This document shows, piece after piece, positions 46,237-57,042 of a stretch of DNA of 64,000 bases. A model generated the notes under the pieces. It worked only from the letters and a program-made list of their open reading frames with translations, made no database searches and was not told where the DNA came from. Numbering within the stretch: position 1 is the first letter of the stretch; the number at the start of each line of letters is the position of its first letter. The stretch comes from Triplophysa rosa. Taxonomy: Eukaryota > Chordata > Actinopteri > Cypriniformes > Nemacheilidae. Made by a program: the position numbers and the translations under genes. The DNA is taken from NCBI RefSeq assembly GCF_024868665.1, contig NC_079901.1, positions 5,639,272 through 5,703,271 on the forward strand, read 5' to 3'.

Positions 46237-46490
46237 TTTAAAAGCATAGGTCACCCAAAACATGAAACATCATTCAACTTTTACTCACCCTCGTGTTGTT
46301 CAAAACCCGTATGACCTTCTTTCTTCTGGAGATGGCAAAAGAAGATATTTTGAAGAATGCCAGTAACCACACAACATTGGTCTCCATTGACTTCCATTGT
46401 ATGGAAACAAAACCACTGAGACATTTCTCAAAATATCTACTTTTGTGTTTCACAAAAGAAACAGTCATTTTTAAAAGATGAGAGTGATTT
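46237..46490 (+). repeat. GGGATAGTTCACCC-type palindromic repeat, diverged
   Basis: Recognisable from GCATAGGTCACCCAAAACATGAA, TTTACTCACCCTCGTGTTGTTC and AAGAAGATATTTTGAAGAATG; the right end is decayed. Confidence 0.7.
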
Positions 46491-47604
46491 ATTTCTGGAA
46501 ATACATCAACAGCACATGGTCAGTCTACAGTCTGAGAGATACATGTAAACTGATCCAAACGTGGGGACGCTGACAGTCCTGACGTGTACACATTTAGATG
46601 GTTTACTTCGGATTAAAGGGAACACACACAATACAAAAAATCACCCCCTGAGTGTGGGAACAAAAACATTTTAAACAAAAAGAAAATGGCTTTTTGTCAC
46701 ATACTTTGTCTAGATCAGATTCAACGGTGATTATTTGTATGAATGGAAGATAGCTAAATGTTCATTTTGTGTTCCACCAACGGCATATAATTTTGGACTG
46801 ACATGAAACTGAGTAAACGATAACATATTTTTTTGTTAATGCACAACAAAGCTTAGAAAAATGGCTTCCACTTGTTCAGAATGCCATACAGCTAACCGCA
46901 CACAAAAACATGATATGGTCCAAATCCTCTTCAGCTTTGATTTCTTTGAATCCAACGTTTATAAACTTAAACAACAGCATAAATATTTTCTCATACACTA
47001 TGCATGAGAAAACATAAACCATATCAGATGTACATACATCTTTTTTTTTCACACATGGCCCTCATTTAGCTCAATGTACTTGATGTATAAAAAAACAGAT
47101 ACCATTTGAAAGATTCTCGTGGCACAAGTAATCAAATGCATGTTACGTTCCTACCCGGTTTTTACACTGATTTAGTTAGCGTGAAATAAGCTGTGACAGC
47201 ACTAGTAAGAAGACTCAGCTGTCTGTAGCCAAAGAGTCGGTCCACGGGGCTTCCATAATGGCTCGCATCAATCTAAAGGCAGGCATGAAGAGCGATTTTA
47301 ACAGAAGATGTCTGATGGATTGTCTTTCAACTCCCTTTACTCAAAACAGAGAATGAAAAACTACAGCACTTCCAGACTGTGAAAGTCACAATTCACCGGG
47401 AAGGTGGAAATCAAACTTTCATTTGCTTCTTATGTCAGTTTACAGTTGGATATGAACCATGAAGCTCCATTATATCTGTTAGTGTTCCTATTCATCTTAA
47501 TAACATTTGCTCGAATATTGCATGCAGCACTTTTCACACAGCCACTTTTTATTTCATTTGGCCAAAAATACAATGTGACTACCCTTCCCTGTTGAAAAAA
47601 ACAG

Positions 47605-48470
47605 CATATGTTGGTTTGGTATGTTTTGATGCTGGTTTGCTCATTTGTGCTGGTTTAAGCTGGTCATGTGCTGGTTTAAACTGGTCTTTAGCTGGTCATG
47701 TGCTGATTTAAACTGGTCATGTGCTGGTTTAAACTGGTCATGTGCTGGTTTAAACTGGTCCTTAGCTGATCATGTGCTGGTTTAAACTGGTCCTTAGCCG
47801 GTCATGTGCTGGTTTAAACTGGTCCTTAGCTGTTTATGTGCTGGTTTAAGCTGGCCCTTAGCTGGTCATGTGCTGGTTTAAGCTGGTCCTTAGCTGGTCA
47901 TGTGCTGGTTTAAGCTGGTCCTTAGCTGGTCATGTGCTGGTTTAATGCTGTTAGCCCGTGGTACTGCGTCTAGCTACGGATCGTCTCCGATCTGTGGCCC
48001 TGGCTGAGCTACTATGCCCTTTCTTAATGGTCAGGGTCATTGTGCTGGTTTAAGCTGGCCCTTAGCTGGTCATGTGCTGGTTTAAACTGGTCCTTAGCTG
48101 GTCATGTGCTGGTTTAAGCTGGTCATGTGCTGGTTTAAACTGGTCTTTAGCTGGTCATGTGCTGATTTAAACTGGTCATGTGCTGGTTTAAACTGGTCAT
48201 GTGCTGGTTTAAACTGGTCCTTAGCTGATCATGTGCTGGTTTAAACTGGTCCTTAGCCGGTCATGTGCTGGTTTAAACTGGTCCTTAGCTGTTTATGTGC
48301 TGGTTTAAGCTGGCCCTTAGCTGGTCATGTGCTGGTTTAAACTGGTCCTTAGCTGGTCATGTGCTGGTTTACGCTGGTCATGTGCTGGTTTAAGCTGGCC
48401 CTTAGCTGGTCATGTGCTGGTTTAAACTGGTCCTTAGCTGGTCATTCTGGTGCTGGTGATTTAAGGTGGC
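47605..48470 (+). repeat. GCTGGTTTAAACTGGTC minisatellite with higher-order duplication
   Basis: Interlocked units GTGCTGGTTTAAACTGGTC and CTTAGCTGGTCAT alternate over 0.86 kb. A block at about 47650-47880 recurs at 48109-48339 (offset 459 bp) with the same variant units (ATGTGCTGATTTAAACTGG, TTAGCTGTTTATGTGC). A ~98-bp non-repeat spacer (47944-48042) interrupts the array. Confidence 0.93.
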
Positions 48471-48499
48471 TTAAGTATTGTCTGACTGTTGCTTGTTTA

Positions 48500-49130
48500 G
48501 AACGTTGATCATGGATCTCATCAACTCTAACTCAAGCTTATATATATGGCGCTTTCTATCAATTTATCATTGTTATACAAAGCAGCTGTACATGAGACAT
48601 ATTGACTATAAGCAAAATATAAAGTTGTACCTGCAAAAACAAGAAAAGGTTGAAAACACAGAAGACAGACATACCCACATACAAAACACTCCACACACAC
48701 AATATGCACACGTACTAACACACATAGACATAGAGACACACACACACACACACACACGGATGCGCACGCACACACACACAACACACACACACGTACGTAC
48801 ACAGACAAGTACGCACACACACACACACACACACACGCTCAGTGAGAGCACACATTTAGGATAAAGGAGAGAGAAGCACAGGTCAAATATAACAGACTAT
48901 AAATTCCTATATGCAATATTAATTAAGTAAAACTTTAAAATTCTAAAGCAGCCCCCCGGTCAGGCAGATAGTGCAAAAACAGTATGCAAACGGTGGCGAG
49001 GAACCCAAAACTCTAATCGAGAAAAAAAACCTCAGGAGAACCCAGGCCCAACCAGGGGATTCCAGTTCCCCTCTGGCAAAAGCTGCTGCCTCTGCACAAG
49101 CTCCAGAGAGCTTGCACAACAAGGCTAAAT
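48500..49130. repeat. dispersed cyprinid-type repeat with CA microsatellite
   Basis: The part with CAGGAGAACCCAGGCCCAACC and GGCAAAAGCTGCTGCCTCTG (about 49030-49110) is a sequence I recognise as repeated in cyprinid genomes. A CA run lies at 48739-48837. The 128-codon plus-strand frame through the CA run is an artefact. Confidence 0.6.
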
Positions 49131-49192
49131 AAAATAAATAAACTTAATAATAAAATAAATTATAGTTTAAGATTATCATTAATAATCTAATA

Positions 49193-50377
49193 GCATTCTG
49201 CCTCATCTTGTCATGTCTTTCTTGATCTTGTGGCAGAATCATGGCAGGATCCCCTGTTTAATGTGGAGAGAAGCAGTTTTGGTCTGCTTGGCCTTCCATA
49301 TACTCCCTCTCTCCGCTGTCATGTCTCTGTTCCCGCCCTTTCGTCTCGTTATTGCTTGTTAATTAGTTCATGTTCCACACCTGTTCCCTCTTGATTTTCT
49401 CCCCTTTAAATAGTCCTCATGTTTCATTGTCTTGTGCTCATGCATTGCGTTCAGTGTACCTCTGTCCTTGTATGCCTCGTATGTTAGCTGTTATTGCTTG
49501 TTCCTGTTGTTGCTGTTTCGTCGGTCTTAGTAAGTGTTCCGTTTAGTTTACTCCATGTCTAGGGTTTGTCAGTCTAGTGTTTAGTTAGTCTTCATTCTGT
49601 GCTTGTATATTATTTTCTTGTTCCTGTTTTTACCCCATCGCGGGTCTTTGTTTTGTGTTTTAAAATAAAAGTCTTTTTGTTCCCCCTGTACTCCCGCTGC
49701 CTGCAATTGGGTTCTTCCCTGCCGTTCACGACAGAATGCTCGAGCCCCCACAGAACCCAGTAGGCAGCACTATGGGCGACGCAGCGTCGATCCAACGGGC
49801 TCGCCAAGCCCGCTTGCTGTTTGGCTTCCGTCAGGGGGTTCATGGGACTCGGGAGTTCGCCAGGGCCTTTTCTTCGGTGGCGAGGGAGTCTGACTTTGGG
49901 GAGGCAAAGTTAAAGGTAATCTTTGACGGCTGCCTCACCCGTCATCTCACGCCATCGGAGAAAATGATGCTGAGACCCCTGGGGTTCGATGACATGGTCA
50001 GGTTCATGATCAACCGGGACAGCCCCGAGTCTGGGGTACCAGTCGGGGAACCGCTCCGTTGGCTAGCATCCCGGGGGATTGCGTCCTGGCCGTCACTGAA
50101 CTGGGGTACTTGGCACCCCCTGGCTCGAACTCCGGGGTTTCGGCTCCGCCTGGCGGCATCCATGGCGAGCGGGGGAGGAGAGCCTCGTGAACGACGTCTG
50201 CAGACCTCCCCGACGCAGAACCTCCTCCCTCTCCCACTGATTCTAAGCAGTCGACCACTAGTCCAGTGGTTCGGAGGAGGGGGAGGAGGCGTCACAAGGA
50301 GGTGCCCAAGCCGGTGCAGCCGGCGCCCAGTCCGGTGCAGCCGGTACCCTGTCCTGTCCAGCCGGTGATCCAGCTAT
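49193..50377 (+). mobile_element. LTR retroelement, 5' LTR plus start of interior, 3' truncated
   Basis: The LTR (49193-49733) begins in TTCTGCCTCATCTTG, lacking the first ~8 bases of the family, and ends CGTTCACGACA. The interior starts at once with the gag-like frame and reaches the first Pro-rich units (GTGCAGCCGGCGCCC). It stops at about 50377 where ordinary intron (ATAAATGAGCC) resumes. The 3' LTR is absent. Confidence 0.88.
49736..50368 (+). pseudogene. gag-like reading frame of LTR element, 3' truncated
   Basis: The ATG lies two bases after the LTR end. The 210-codon frame starts MLEPPQNPVGSTMGD and contains TREFARAFSSVARES, EAKLKVIFDGCLTRH, PSEKMMLRPLGFDD and MVRFMINRD. The last three motifs are shared with the minus-strand frame at 35.5-36.7 kb. 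After about residue 105 the translation (WLASRGIASW…) no longer resembles the other copy, suggesting a frameshift. No zinc knuckle or protease is visible. I infer 'gag-like' from position and motif sharing. Confidence 0.7.
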
Positions 50378-51157
50378 AAATGAGCCAGTTATTATTATTT
50401 CTTAGAAAAGTCCTCAAAGGAATCCATGTTTTCTCTGTGATGACTGATCCTCACCAAAATCCCATCTACCGGTCACATTCATCAGCTTTGATGCATTATA
50501 TGTCCATGAAGACACTCTTTCTAATAAACGGGTTTCAGCTAAACCATTTACCAACAGGTGCATTAAATCAAGCCTACAGTCTCCTCAGATAAACATTTAC
50601 AGTAGACTGTGGCGTACCGAGAGCACGATGACTTTCAAAATGTCATGGGAACGATGGAATGGCACCAACTCCCTCTTAATATCCATAGTTTAAAACGAAA
50701 TGTTCAACAAGCGCACATGGCGGTGGGGTCTGGGTGGCCACGTACTTCTGGCTGTAAAACAGATCATTTTCTAATTTCATTGCTTAACTTCCTCTTGACA
50801 AAGTCTTGCTGTAAGAGGCCACACGTCCATTAAACAATGTAGCAAATATGAACATGTTACTGTCAGTTCTCAATGTGGATTGGTGTTGTTGACTTTCTAA
50901 TACATATGTAAATCAAGAAATTCAAGATTGACATTGGCAGCTGTCAAAAGGCTTGATATTCTTAAATTTAAGGATCTTGGTATCTCACCACAAACTTCTC
51001 GCCTGTGGTTAACTGCTGACCATTCTTTACATTCACATGAACCTTTTTGGCTCATACAGTACAGTATTGAGCAGCCATTGTTTTGTTTACTGTAGGTTAT
51101 ACCGTTGGTCGTTAGATTACCAAAACCATCGTCATTTGCTCAAACAACTTAAAACCT

Positions 51158-51421
51158 CTTGTCATTTCAAACTTGAATGACTTTCTTCCACAGAACACAA
51201 AAGAAGATATTTTGAAGACAGTTGATAAGCAACCAGCAATGGCCACCATTCACTTCTATTGTATGGACACAAAACCAATGCAAGTGAATGGGTGCCAGTT
51301 AACAACATTCTTTAAAATGTCTTCTTTTGTGTTCTGCTGAGGAAAGACAGGTTTGAAGTCATACAGGTTTGAAATGACTTGAGGGTGAGGAAATGATGAC
51401 CGAATTTTCATATTTGGTTGA
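51158..51421 (+). repeat. GGGATAGTTCACCC-type palindromic repeat, diverged
   Basis: Has ACAGAACACAAAAGAAGATATTTTGAAG, the mirrored TTTAAAATGTCTTCTTTTGTGTTCTG, and a decayed right end (GACCGAATTTTCATATTTGGTTGA). Confidence 0.75.
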
Positions 51422-51567
51422 AAAGTACTTAAATAATCTTAATATGAACTCAAACATTTCTCATCAAATGTACCTAAATCCATTTTTTACATCTACAGTC
51501 TTCATTTTACACCTCAATACTCTTTTTTTATTTTAATAACGGTCTCCCTGTGTGTATTGTATCTCAG

Positions 51568-51685
51568 GATGTGGACAGTTTGCAGATCTATCTGGAGGAG
51601 GTGCGTTTCTTTGATCTGTTCAGCTACAGTGAGGAGGAGGCCGGCTGGCTCTGTTTCATGTGCAGTAACCCTGAGAAGGCCACAG
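51568..51685 (+). CDS. veph1: veph1 coding exon (visible exon 8)
   Basis: Acceptor TGTATCTCAG ends at 51567; donor GTAAAT starts at 51686. Phase 0 to 1 (39 codons plus G). It encodes [18 protein letters not shown] and [27 protein letters not shown] and CFMC.NPEKAT are highly conserved just before the PH domain. The trailing G can join either 60589 directly (giving …KAT-G-VNQDG) or the candidate exon at 59718. Confidence 0.95.
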
Positions 51686-53289
51686 GTAAATCCATTTGTG
51701 CAAAGCTTTGGGAGTGAACCATATTTAGATATAGAGCTGAATCCTCTAAGGTCTTCAGAATGAATGAATATGCTGTATTCTTTCATCAGCAAAGAGACAT
51801 TGTTTCAGCGGAGTAGTTTCGTATAATACCTGTACTATTAAAACATTTCCAGCCGACTGTAAAGGCCAGTGCACATTGAGTCTGAAATTTGCGTTCGAAA
51901 TTTCTGCACCTTAAAAAATAAATACGACCTCATGTTGTGTGAATCACGTTTACACACTGCAGCCGATATTTTCGTCCATCATAAAAAAATTTGGACGGGG
52001 TTCGATTTCCTGCGTTTTTCGCATCCGTAGCAAGCATTTTGAGAGGCGTTTTGACAAAATTCAGAGACACCGTACAAACGAGCGCCAAATATGAACAAAA
52101 CGAATACGAAAATTTCGGACTGTATGTGCTAAGACCTTAAGAGTCGATCCTTCTCTAAAGTCAATGATCAGCAGTTACAATGACTGTGCAGAAACACATA
52201 AGGACTCCAGATGTTGTGGTGCAGTTCACTTCTCTGAAGCCATTACTGAGAAGCAGGACACCAAATGAATGAAATCAGCTTTCCATAAGTAGAAAATAGA
52301 CTATAGGACCATAAGGAGGTTCTACTTTAGTCTTATGCTACTTCACTGGTTTCCTCTTCCATTACAGCTACTGATCTTGTTCAGGTACACCCGTAATAGC
52401 TCATGTTTGCATCTTTTCCAAGAGCGCAGATGTGATTTTGTTCGAATGTTGGTGATATTTCCACAAGAAGCAATTACGACTGAAAAGGTTCTTGCCTCTG
52501 GCCTGAATGTTTTACCGGTAACAATGAAACATATTGTAAATTGGTGCACATGGAACGTGTCTATTTCATCTGAGATCATTTATAGATATTTGAAACACTT
52601 TCACAGGTCTTTTTGACGGTTTCCTCAGCACTGATACGGCTGAAGCTTGCTATAATTTTCCATGTGCTTAACAGAGCTTCTGGACTGCCGTAAGTGTTGT
52701 TCGCGTAGCGGGATCTCAAACAATGTGTTCTTGTGAGTGGATAATGGTTTGAGTGAAATACCATGAGTGGATTGTGTTACTTGAGATCAAACGTTTTTAG
52801 AAATCAAGAGTGTGGATATTTGAACAGATTGGTCATTTAGAATTGACTTTCAGAATAGAATTGATCGGCCAAACTTGCACATAATGACTCGTTTTAAACG
52901 AAAAAGCTACGAAAAAATAAACACTTTGATTATTGACTACATGTCCATATAATGTGTGTTCGTGAGTTTCTCTTGATAGATCTTCACTCCATACTACTGT
53001 TGTTGTTGTTCACTATAAAAACAAACTGTTTAAGGGTAAATATTTTGAAATGGAGATTTATACAGCATCCAAAAGCTGAATAAATAAGCTTTCCATTGTT
53101 GTATGGTTTGTTAGGATGGTTTGTCAAAAAGCTTAATATCTATAAAAATAGCTTAATCTTAATTTAATAAACTAAGGATTTTGACAAAAAATAAAATCGA
53201 TAATCTTGACCCATACTATGCATTGTTGGCTATTGCTACAAATATACCCACGCTACTTACTTATGGTTTTGTGATCCAGTGTCATATAT

Positions 53290-53600
53290 TTTACAGTAAA
53301 ATATAGAAATACAGTAAATAACCATAAAATTACAGACAAAGACTACAAATTTACAAGAAAAACATTAAAAACATGTCATTTGCATGACAAAACTGTTAAT
53401 CACTGTATTTTTCTGGTGCGCCAGCTGGCAAAAAAATCTTTTTTACAGTGAAATACGGTAAAGAAACTGTGAAATTAGAGGAAAATACTTTGAATTTACG
53501 AGAAAAAATGGATGTCATTTTCGTGACAAAACTGTTGTTTTATGGTATTTTTCTGGCGCCCAGCTGCCAGAAAATTACAGTTTTTTACAGGATTTTTACA
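53290..53600 (+). repeat. ACAAAACTGTTAAT/TTTTTCTGG repeat in two diverged halves
   Basis: The phrases GTCATTTGCATGACAAAACTGTT, TATTTTTCTGGTGCGCCAGCTG and TTTTTTACAGTG appear at 53380-53450 and again, diverged, at 53512-53602. The high A/T and lack of coding potential suggest an old dispersed repeat. Confidence 0.55.
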
Positions 53601-54906
53601 GTGTTAAAGAAATTTTGTACAGTCTTTGTTTCATTCTTTGTATTTTATCTGAACATCTGAGAAATTCTTTAATACTCTGAGCAAAGATGATCTTTTAGGG
53701 TAGCAATTCATGTAAGTCATTATATGAACGTATTTACATTTTAAAATGATGATGGAATGAATAGAGATATATAGGCGATAAAGTAATGGAATAAAAATAT
53801 ATACTACAGTATGTAGAAGATGTTGAAGTGTGTATATCATTTTGTGCTTTTTCTAGACAGAAATGGCTTCAAAATACAAGCGTGGTTATTAATCTATACG
53901 ACTCTTCATGTTTAGGCAACGATATTTTTAATAAGACAGACATTTTTTTACATAGGACCAGCAACCAGGTTGTGGAGAAAAGACTCATTGAACAAGTGCT
54001 GCTCATTTAATAAGCATTCATAGCAAATATTCTGTTTCCTTATTTGGTGTGTGGGACAGTTTCCATTAGCAGAAAGCTTTCATGTTTTTTAATAGAGCGA
54101 TGTCAATGTTTGCAGAAGTAAGGAGGCTGGGAAGGGTTAGCAGAGTTCGGATAGGCCTGACAGAAGTGTGAAGTCAGCTCTTCATGCATGTACCACAGTT
54201 TACGCTTTGTGTTTGGCTCAGACATTATGACATCATCAAATGGAAGACCAATGTGGCCAGTTTCCCACTGGTCACACAAAATAGAAAGTAATGACCCAAC
54301 TGTTGTAAATGTTCTAGTGAATCTACAGAGCCACAGTGTTCACACTTTATAGGTAAATGACCCTATAAAAGTGTCATACAGGTGTCATTTAAATTCTAAT
54401 ATCTGTTTATTTGTTCGAGAGTGCAGTTTCACTAAAAAAATTGTTCACCCAAAAATGAATTTTAATCCATTGTTTGCTTACCCACATGCTATTAGGTGTA
54501 TATGACTTTCTTTCTTCAGCCAGACACAATTTGAGCAATATCTTGAGTCTTCCCAGCTTTGTAATGTCAATGTGCACCTGTTTTAAAGCTCCAAGAAGCG
54601 CATACAGTATATCAGGGCTAGTCAACTGGCAGCCTGCGGGCCGCCAATCATCTTTACCTGGCCCACCTTAACATTTCAAATAACTGGAGAGACTTTAAGA
54701 ACGGTGTGCTTTAAGAAATGCACGTCCTGAGACGTCACCCCTTTAAGTCCAAAACACTGCTACATTCAATACGAAAGTAATTCCCGCGGCTCGACTGACG
54801 TCTTATAAAGCGATTTGATCGGTCTGTCCAAGAAATTTGATGTTATTTGCAATGTTATAATCAGCAATCCACTAAAAAATGACTTAAGTATAAATAAATA
54901 AATACA

Positions 54907-55664
54907 TGTCATGGTCCTGCCTTCTTGTTCATGATTTTCTAGTCTTGTGGCAGGATCGTGACAGATCCCTTATGTTTAGTGTGAGGAAGTCATGGTTTGT
55001 TTATCATTGACGTGCTATGTGCTTTCTCTTCTCGTCATTGGCCCCGCCCTTCTCGTTTCCCGTATTGCTTTCCTGCCGTGTCTCATGTTCCTCACCTGCC
55101 CCTCGTTATCTTCCTTTGTTTGTTCCCTATAAGATGCCCATATCATTGTCCTGTGCTCATTCGTTGTGCTTGTATGCGTGTCCGCTTGTGTTATATTCCC
55201 CCTCTGGATTACCTTGCCCCTTGGATGTTCTTTGTGTCCCTTGGATGTTCTTTGTTACCCTTCTGTGTTTTGGTGAGACGTTGTGTCGTGTTTAGTTTTA
55301 GTTATTTTTTTGTCCTGCTGTTTTTGCCCCCTCGTGGGAAGTCTTTGTTTTGTACCCTGTACCTGTGTATTCTGTAGACCTGTGTATTCTGTGTACCGCT
55401 GTTCCTCATATGTTCACCGTGAGTTCCTGTTGTTACGATTCCGTCAGTCTTAGTAAGTGTTTAGTTCAGTTTTTGTTCTTGCCTAATGTTATGTAAGTCT
55501 AGTATTAGTTAGTCTATGTCTTGTCCCTTGTATTATATCATGTTTATTCTGTTATACCCCATCGTGGGTCTTTGTTTTGTGTTTCTTTGTTTAAATAAAT
55601 ATCCTTGTTAACCCCTTCACTGCCGCTGCCTGCATTTGGGTTCTTCCCTCACTGAGTTGTGACA
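54907..55664 (+). mobile_element. solo LTR with 4-bp target duplication
   Basis: TGTCATGGTCCTGCC to GTTGTGACA, flanked by TACA at 54903-54906 and 55665-55668. It belongs to the LTR family of this window (shared 3' end CCCCATCGTGGGTCTTTG, AAATAAATATCC, GCTGCCTGCATTTGGGTTC). It sits inside the left arm of the foldback element. Confidence 0.9.
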
Positions 55665-56155
55665 TACATGCATAAATGCAGAAATAGATAAATGAATAGA
55701 TAAATGCAAAAATAAATAATTAAATAAATAAATAAATGTATGCAAAAAATAAATAGATAAATACATTCAGAAATGTATAAATATTAAATCAATAAATTTG
55801 TTCTTTGTACCATTTTTGTACTACTACATTTATTTCTGTATTTCTACATTTATTTTTGTATTTCTACATTTATTTATTTATTTCTACATTTATTTATTTC
55901 TGTGTCCGTATGTAATAAGGTAGGCGGTTCTTCTCAATGCAGGATAGGTTGTTTGCACATGACGTCACGTTACTGCGTTTGAGTAGCGCGAAGTGCAGAT
56001 GGCGGCCATGAGGTGTTTTCTATAGGAATTACACAAACTCAAAATGCCTCTTTTCCGTTGTTTATGGTTGCCTAAATCGATGAAACCATGAAATCACAAT
56101 GCGTTTTTATTGTGTGGCAAACGTTGCTGTTCATAAGGGGGAAAATACAAGTATT

Positions 56156-57042
56156 CAGTGCTGTAATGTAACAAAGTAAAAATACTTAAGTACAGTACTT
56201 AAGTATTTTTTGGGAGTATCTGTACTTTATTTGAGTCTTTATATTTCTGCAGACTTTTACTCCACTACATTTCCTGAACAAAATGTATACATTTCCCCTA
56301 AGCATGTTCGTTACTACAAAATAAAAGCATAGAAGCTGAAATAGACAAGTCAGCGATCGGGTCACCTTGGCAATGCTGAACCAATCATTGGTTAAAGCTC
56401 AACGTGCAAGTGCAAAAAGGTGCTCTCCGCAGTTCATTTCAACACAAGGTTTTAATGTGCTGCTTCTATTAAAGATAAACAGCACATTTTTCAGTTTCAA
56501 TGAATGATCAAATGACTGCGTTGTTACTGTAAGGGAAATGCAAGGAAAGAAAGAAGTAAGGGCCAGACAGATTTGTTCTGATTTTGTTCCAAGTTGTTCT
56601 CTTAGAGGCATAATGTTGGGGGTGAGAGGGAACTATCCTTTTATAAAGTTATAAGTTATAAAGTAAAGTTATAAAGATGTGGTTTCTGAACTTGTATTTT
56701 TATAGTTTAGCAATTTGGCAACATGTTGTTCCTGATACTGAGCTTGAGACAGAGCTTTTTCAAAGTTATACATTTCTATGTAAGCACCATTTTTTATCTT
56801 TATGCTAAAACAATAAAATTTTTATTAACAACGTTTGCTTCAACTTTACTTTAAATACTTAAGTAGATTTTATATAAAAAGTACTTTGGATACTTAAGTC
56901 CAATATTTATCTGATACTTTAAGACTTTTACTCAAGTCATATTCTAAAAGGTTACTTTCACTTCTACTTTGCCAAGTAATTTTCTGGCAAGGTATTTGCA
57001 CTTTTACTCAAGTATTGCTTTGAGGTACTTTACACATCACTG
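56156..57042. mobile_element. hAT-type MITE inserted in the foldback arm
   Basis: Ends CAGTGCTGTAATGTAACAAAG and GTACTTTACACATCACTG, with a perfect 8-bp duplication CAAGTATT at 56148-56155 and 57043-57050. The mirror arm at 57555-57580 shows the empty site. Confidence 0.92.

Larger units (their letters stand above)
42231..51567 (+). other. veph1: veph1 intron, 9.3 kb
   Basis: 42300-43480 and 43530-44060 hold nothing recognised. Then come an ACTTTATAATACCTGA micro-repeat (43477-43520), a repeat relic (44450-44770), a hAT MITE (44845-45102), a palindrome (46072-46183), a palindromic repeat (46237-46490), a minisatellite (47605-48470), a cyprinid-type repeat with a CA run (48500-49130), a truncated LTR element (49193-50377) and another palindromic repeat (51158-51421). 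46500-47600 and 50380-51150 hold nothing recognised. Confidence 0.85.

Noticed and set aside
47605..48470. Regularly spaced repeats resembling a CRISPR array
   Set aside because: Units are contiguous and interlocked without unique spacers of constant size, and the genome is vertebrate; this is a minisatellite.
48478..48864. 128-codon frame through the CA microsatellite
   Set aside because: His/Thr repeats from the dinucleotide run inside a dispersed repeat.
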